A stretch of DNA of 64,000 bases from contig NC_061474.1 of the NCBI RefSeq assembly GCF_022581195.2, positions 1,674,001-1,738,000 of the forward strand, in the 5' to 3' direction. Shown one piece after another: positions 58,841 to 64,000 of the stretch. The stretch comes from Helicoverpa zea. Taxonomy: Eukaryota > Arthropoda > Insecta > Lepidoptera > Noctuidae. Position 1 is the first letter of the stretch. Every line of letters begins with the position of its first letter. Below the pieces are notes generated by a model. The model did not search any database, had not been told where the DNA came from, and worked only from the letters and a program-made list of their open reading frames with translations. A program made the translations under genes and the position numbers.

Positions 58841-59033
58841 ATGCAAAGTGAACCGTGTGCAGTGTGTAGTGGTACAGAATTAGAGTTAAAAGATGGGTTT
58901 TACTACTGCATGGAATGTGGTACCCAAAACACAGATGTACGAGAGACCGTGGTGGAAGACAAGGCTTTGGGAAACGGCACCTTTGCTGTAGGCACGAGAA
59001 AGAAAATCCTAACAAGAGATAATGAAACTCAAA
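58841..59033 (+). CDS. TAF1B: TAF1B (RNA polymerase I TFIIB-like factor), exon 1
   Basis: The frame starts at ATG 58841 (MQSEPCAVCSG) and ends in phase 1 at the donor GTAAGT. The first 27 residues form an RRN7/TAF1B zinc ribbon with C6-x2-C9 and C23-x2-C26 (YYCMECGTQN). A frame extension upstream to 58820 uses no ATG and is not conserved-looking. TAF1B is a subunit of selectivity factor SL1 (TIF-IB), takes the role of TFIIB for RNA polymerase I at rDNA promoters, and acts in the nucleolus. The fly counterpart and yeast Rrn7 share this ribbon followed by cyclin-like folds. Confidence 0.93.
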
Positions 59034-59809
59034 GTAAGTTTAAATGTTCATGTTTTCAGAATTAATGTCTCTGTGGTGATCTTTGATAAAGACTCTTTTG
59101 TTTGCAATACGTATAACTAAGACGACCCACTGACCTATAATTTTAGTCTTATTTGTTATGCAAACGCATAAAACCTACTACAAAGCATGTAGTACATAAA
59201 TATAACCTCTCATACTAATATAAAAATTACCAAATTATGGCATTTCTCGTCAGTTTAATAAGAGTTTTAGTCACTATGATGAGGAAGACACCTAGTTCTA
59301 ACCGAAGATAACAGGATAAAACTAAGCTTAGCCACCTGTGGCTGGCTTCACCTAAGTGTAGCCACATCACTGGCTTTGGCTGTAACCACCCTCGCTTCGT
59401 TTGGGTAAAATATTATAGCTGATAAAAACTAGCCTATGTCCTTCCTCAGGCTCACCTCTGAAATTATTAGTGTTTCTCCACTCTAATATACATATATTAT
59501 ACACATAAACCTTCCTCTTGAAACACTATCTGATGTTATGTTCATCGTCACAAATTATATCTCTTATGATCTACAAATATAAGTGAGCTCAGTTTCTGTA
59601 GTGAAACCAACAGAATTTCAGACATGTAAAGTATTATTTTCTAGTAGGCTATCTAGAATAACTTCTTAAGTTATCTTTTGTAAAATGTCTCAATTGTGTT
59701 AATTTAAGGGAAAGAGCGAGGTATCCCAAACACAATTATTTCTAATTTACTTGCTTACTTTGATTCAACTAAATATAGCCATTCATCTTAATTTTTATTT
59801 TATTTTCAG
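59034..59809 (+). other. TAF1B: TAF1B intron 1
   Basis: Donor GTAAGT and acceptor TTATTTTCAG are clear. The intron contains a decayed interspersed repeat at about 59385-59470 (AAAACTAGCCTATGTCC), related to the GACA-tailed repeat at 41052-41340. No other feature is seen. Confidence 0.85.
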
Positions 59810-59966
59810 TGAGCGCAGAATGGTACAAATGGCACGCCTACAACTTCATAATATCAGGTTTGGCCGATGAACTGGTAGTGGCTGGAGCTAAACCCAGCTT
59901 TAAGCTAAAACTCCTGTGGATCTGGACTCGGTACATGAAGAAATATCAGAAGAAAGAGGATATGGG
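59810..59966 (+). CDS. TAF1B: TAF1B exon 2
   Basis: 157 bp, phase 1 in and phase 2 out. It encodes SAEWYKWHAYNFIISGLADE and further LLWIWTRYMKKYQKKED. The 'W.. yN.il.gl...l...g......k..vl.lW..Y..k' pattern after the zinc ribbon is the conserved linker and first part of the TFIIB-like core in TAF1B/Rrn7. The donor is GTGAGG. Residues about 65-117 of the protein. Confidence 0.93.
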
Positions 59967-60323
59967 GTGAGGAAGACAAAAAAAAACATTTATTTTAATA
60001 TTTATTTATCAATAACATCTTCTAGTTACACTACTTACAAACCCAAGAATTGCTGAACCGTTTAAGCTGAAAATAAGAGGGAATGTAGCTTAGACCCTTG
60101 AGAAGGACATATTCTCAGGTTTTGTCACCATCCAGCTACAGGAAGCAGTTATCTTGGGACGTAGGTGAAACTGTGGACGGAAGCTGGTTTAAAGTATAAT
60201 AAGGTCACCAGCATTGAACTCTTGGCACTGATAATACATATAAGTAGCTCCCATAAACTGAAATCCTATTTTTTGTTACTTATGAAATAATATACTAAAT
60301 ATATGAAATAATATATTATAGAT

Positions 60324-61173
60324 AGTTCAACTCAGATTTGCGCGCGGCCCTATGTGTGCGTCGGCTTGTAAATATACAACTTTCATTCGTGTGACAGTGA
60401 CGTCGTCCGAGCATGACGTGTTCTTATCGCTTTTTGTTATGGGTACAGTCGTTTACGAAAATGTCTAGTTCTTCACGGAGAAAATGTTTAAGGAGTCAGG
60501 TAGCGTTTCAAAAAATGAAACAACATACAAAGCTTTTTATTATTACATTTTACAGTTTTTCATTATTTTCTCATAGGTTTTTTCATATTGACGTTGACAG
60601 TATCTAAGAAATAAATGAGGTGAAATATCTAAGATGAATTAAATACTCCTTACATATTTTCTAGATCTCGGGGTACGCGGACAATAAATAAAAGTGTGGA
60701 CTAAGAATGTAAAAAGACGTATAATCTAGTATAATAATGTAAACAAAATGTGTGGGGAATTTTAAAAAATAATATTGCTTCGCATAATGTCGACCAAAAT
60801 AAGACGGAAATAATGAAACTCATAAATGAACGTTTAAGTCATATTGATGAAGGGATGTTGGGTAATACTTGTCGACATGTACAAAAGAAAAAAGAAAAAT
60901 ACTATAGACATTTTGACATGGAGTCAAAATTTATAATTTACCTCAGTGAGAGTAGCGAATCAAAAATTCATCATTTGATTTTTCAAGTAGCGATTCAGAA
61001 TCATTATAAATAAATAAACATTAAATTACGTAATAACTGTTTTTCTTTAAACAGCCGTAACCCCTAAATAACTGTATTTGTACCCGACTGTACCTCTTGT
61101 CACGCACACAAAGTCACTGTGTATGTACAAGGGTTACCCACACATAAGGCCGCGCGCAAGACTGAGTTGAACT
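60324..61173 (+). mobile_element. Degraded DNA transposon (probably Tc1/mariner-like, DDE_3 type)
   Basis: Left end AGTTCAACTCAGATTTGCGC followed by GCGGCC faces the complement of the right end, AGTTCAACTCAGTCTTGCGC followed by GCGGCC. The similarity extends with mismatches for about 80 bp. At 850 bp the element is too short for a full transposase. A coding remnant at its right (60750-61013) supports the assignment. No exact TA duplication is visible beside the ends, so the superfamily is tentative. Confidence 0.75.
60750..61013 (+). pseudogene. Transposase C-terminal remnant
   Basis: An 88-codon frame reads VWGILKNNIASHNVD, INERLSHIDEGMLGNTCRHV and then a Lys/Glu-rich and Ser/Glu-rich tail. 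The arrangement 'W..lK..ia.hN', then 'W..tCrHv.k.e..y' (here Met-Leu replaces the Trp) resembles the region after the catalytic core in insect DDE_3 (IS630/Tc1-like) transposases. The catalytic Asp/Glu residues are missing, so it is a dead remnant. The first codon is GTG and no native start exists. Confidence 0.6.
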
Positions 61174-61296
61174 TACTATACGAGTAGCTGAAGTTGCTAT
61201 TAATATATAAAAGACATTTTTAAGGAGGTTCTAGAAATTCATAATCAAATAAGTTTGTATAAGCAAACACTGAACAAAATTGTTTTATTGTTACAG

Positions 61297-64000
61297 GCTA
61301 GCAAGAAATCCTGCAGACGGAAATGCAGAAAATATAACACTCCCAAGTTTTATGGTGGAAGAAAATAGTACCAGTAACCCGGTACCTGATGAGGAAACTG
61401 AACAAGATATAGATGAAGGAGCAAAGAAACCTTACAAAAAGTATGTTATCGTAGAAGGCTCTAAGAGAGATATCAAATTCCTATCTAGAGGAGTCATAAT
61501 GGCCATGTTATACTTAGCACTAAATCTAGACGAGAGTGACATCCAACTATCTCATATTATAAGGTTCATTAAGGAAAAACATCTAAATTTTTCCAACATT
61601 ACAAGATTTTTACCCAAAGATATAAATGTGAAAACTATACAAGGACAGTGGACTTCATTTATTAATAGTAAAGTATGTAACGTGCATACTGTGCGAAAAC
61701 TTGCTATGTCACTCTTGAGGAAATTAGATTTAGGAACACCAAAAGTACCAAATTTAAGGAAAATAGTTGATAATATTCTGACGGAACTGTGTCTGCCGAA
61801 TGATTTAAAACCTTTGGTTTACGCGTTAATGCATTTCAACCGGTGTGAATTCATGGACGTGAGTAACAAAAATAAAGATCATTTGATAAAATTGCCCGAT
61901 TACGAGGGCATAGTCATGTCTTACGTACTTGTCGCTATGAAGATGTGTTTTGGCCTAGATGGCCATTATGAAGAGAAACTATCAGACGCAGTAGAAAAGA
62001 TAAATAACGACCGTAATCTTCCAAAATCGCACAAAATTGGAAAGTACTCAGAACCAAGTACAAGGCTGTTTTCGTTTAGAGAATGGTGCAGTTATATGCA
62101 ATTTAGGAAGATGACACTTTGTCAATCTTGTCTGAATATGGCAGAACAACATTGTTTAGATATAGACGACTATGTTTATATGGAACATGTGGGTGAAATG
62201 ACAGAGAATAATAAAGACTTGCAAGATGAAACCGCAATGGATATAATCAGCAGGATACCTATAGAGGACGAAGGGAGAGTTATTCCCAAACATCTGTTTT
62301 TACCGTCTCTCACGCCAATGTCGGATTACACTGAGATCATAATGGATCACAGTCAAGACCCAGGTATGATGAGCGAAGATTTCACTCAATATTCTCTTAA
62401 ATATGCTTGTGAACATTTAGAATTGGTCGACACAAATGCAGAAAACATTATCAGAGGTGTAAGTGAAGATGGCAAAATTACCAACGAACTTATTCTAGGC
62501 ACAATAATACAAAAGAAAAGTAAAACTGAAATGGTTTATGTTAAGAACTGTGAGAATAAAAATTGGATGATAACAAAACCACCTAAAATGGAACATGTTT
62601 TGTGTGATGAAGAGCAAAACACTAGTAATGGTGAAGAGCAAAATATAAGTAATGACAAAGAGGGTGATCAAAGTACGATTGTTGAAAAAGAAAGTAATCA
62701 AAATGTGAACAATGACAAGGAAGCTGATCAAAACATAGGCAATGTTAAAGAAAGTGATCTGAACATGAGTGAAGACAAAGTTGATCAAAATATCTCAAAT
62801 GACAGGGAACCTGATCAAAATATCTCAAATGACAGGGAACCTGATCAAAATATCTCAAATGACAAGGAACCTGATCAAAACATGAGCAAAGACGGAGAAA
62901 GTGATCATGGTTATGATTCAGAACACCCAGCAAGTGAAAAAGTAGTTTCCCAAGATATCCAAATTACCTTCGAAGAGGTAGATGAAAACGATCAGCCCGT
63001 AACAGAGGAACAAAGACCAGTTATTATAAAAGAAGAAGATAAAGATAACAATATTTTCGACGACACATTTTTAGAGCTAGATATAAAAGATCAGATCGAG
63101 CAAGAGCAACTTGAAGATCTAAATATCGAAGATCAGCCTTGGCAGAATAATCATAGTATCCAAGAAGATCGCGCGAGTATTAGCGATGTTTCCGATTTCG
63201 GCTCCGAAATGACGCAATTCAATCCAGATACTTTCAATAGGGAACAAACTATTAAAGAGTTAATTTTAAATGCTTGCAAAAAATATAAAATTCCTGCTCC
63301 CCCTGAGTATAAAACCAAAGAAAAAGTACAGAGGAAAAGGAAAACTGGAGTGTTTGGTAGTGACGATGGTCCGAGTGTACCTAGAAAAAGAAATAAAATC
63401 AACAAAAATAAAGTAGAAGAGCTAATTAGTAGTTACAAGACTCAGATGCAGTCAGATTTACTAACTAGAATGCAAAATGATGTCCATTTAGCTATTCAAA
63501 ACCCTAGGTTAGATGAATCAGCTAATCCGGCTAACGAACCAGATAGTGATGCCTTAAGTGTGAGAACTTCCGTAAGTGTTGGCAATGCAGAAAATCAATC
63601 AATTGTTGACCCACAAAGTAGTGTAATACAACAAAACGATAATAATATGGAACAAAATCCAGAAGAAACTGAAGTTATAGATGAAGAATATGAATCGAAA
63701 CTGTTCGAGAATGACGAACAAATGGAAGTAGATGATCTCATAAAGAAAAGTGATCCTAAATTTGACGAAAAGAAGTACAATACAGAACAATTGTATATAA
63801 AAGTAAAGGAAGAAGATGTTAGTGTAGATGATATTTTCGATTTATCCATCAATCCTGAACTAGAAGAAATAATCACTAAAAAGATTGAACAAAACAAAGA
63901 TCGTGCGGAATTTGAGAATTTGAAAGCTGGGCCTAGTAAAGTGAAAACAAAATATGAAAGTGATTCTGAGGATGAAATCCCGTTAAAAACTATACAAGAA
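61297..64000 (+). CDS. TAF1B: TAF1B exon 3 (continues past the window edge)
   Basis: Open for 2704 bp to the last base. Residues about 118-450 give the TFIIB-like cyclin-fold region: SRGVIMAMLYLALNLDESDI, then LPNDLKPLVYALMHFNRCE, then LPDYEGIVMSYVLVAMKMCF and GLDGHYEEKLS. The LP.yEg..m.y......K..fGLd block is the strongest TAF1B signature. From residue 565 to 653 comes an array of about ten-residue repeats (consensus DQNISNDREP), then a long acidic, low-complexity C-terminal part with Lys-rich nuclear-localisation-like motifs (KVQRKRK, PRKRNKINKNK). At 1018 or more residues it is much longer than human TAF1B (about 590); the excess is this disordered tail. No stop is in view. Confidence 0.93.
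62783..62872 (+). repeat. TAF1B: Coding minisatellite, three near-identical 30-bp units in TAF1B
   Basis: Units begin at 62783, 62813 and 62843, each encoding DQNISND(R/K)EP. Units 1 and 2 are identical and unit 3 differs by one base. More diverged units of the same pattern extend on both sides (about 62640-62905; for example NQNVNNDKEA, DQNIGNVKES, DQNMSKDGES). The 30-bp period keeps frame, so copy-number change would only lengthen or shorten the acidic linker. Confidence 0.92.

Larger units (their letters stand above)
59967..61296 (+). other. TAF1B: TAF1B intron 2
   Basis: Bounded by GTGAGG and TATTGTTACAG. The first part (about 60050-60200) is a decayed interspersed repeat (TGAACCGTTTAAGCTGAAAA, ACGTAGGTGAAACTGTGG). 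The second part holds the DNA transposon at 60324-61173. Confidence 0.88.

Noticed and set aside
62783..62872. Regular 30-bp repeats considered as a CRISPR-like array
   Set aside because: The units are contiguous without spacers, keep the TAF1B reading frame and lie in a eukaryotic exon.
62495..63897. Several minus-strand frames of 60-100 codons
   Set aside because: They are antisense shadows of TAF1B exon 3.

Overview
The window is insect nuclear DNA, almost certainly from a lepidopteran (moth or butterfly). It is AT-rich with very low coding density. The repeats are of kinds I know from Lepidoptera: RTE-clade LINE tails ending in GA-rich 3' tails, a microsatellite-bearing repeat ending in (GACA)n, R1-clade and I-clade LINEs, and MITEs. 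The species call rests on memory of these repeats and not on a database match.

Only two host genes are visible, placed head to head. On the minus strand are the first two coding exons of a G protein-coupled receptor kinase of the GRK4/5/6 class (Drosophila Gprk2): exon 1 at 51657-51708 and exon 2 at 30157-30252, separated by a 21.4 kb intron. I found no third exon, so positions 1-30156 are read as intron 2, with the rest of the gene beyond the left edge. Thus about 51.5 kb of apparently gene-free sequence is intronic DNA of one signalling gene. On the plus strand, TAF1B (RNA polymerase I factor, TFIIB-like subunit of SL1/TIF-IB) starts at 58841. It has three exons in view, and the third runs off the right edge still open (1018 codons visible).

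The 7.1 kb between the two start codons is mostly one nearly complete non-LTR retrotransposon (53031-58512) of the I group. It is bounded by a 13-bp target-site duplication and has a gag-like ORF1, an ORF2 with endonuclease, reverse transcriptase and RNase H, and two A-tracts at its 3' end. ORF1 is broken by a 7-bp tandem duplication, and the endonuclease has Tyr where the SDH motif normally has Asp.

The Gprk2 introns are a deposit of mobile elements. They hold a 5'-truncated R1-clade LINE with a 13-bp TSD (6340-7190), a 1.1 kb non-autonomous hAT element with a perfect 8-bp TSD (9104-10246), and a MITE plus its larger parent-like element (18533-18755 and 48483-49446). They also hold a DNA transposon carrying a nested RTE fragment (21365-22633), a palindromic foldback insertion with a 13-bp TSD (32292-32593), several other MITEs (36087, 37344, 38507, 47903), an RTE fragment with an 11-bp TSD (49586-50023) and many short LINE tails. 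A further DNA transposon remnant with a transposase C-terminus lies in TAF1B intron 2. No tRNA, rRNA or CRISPR array was seen.
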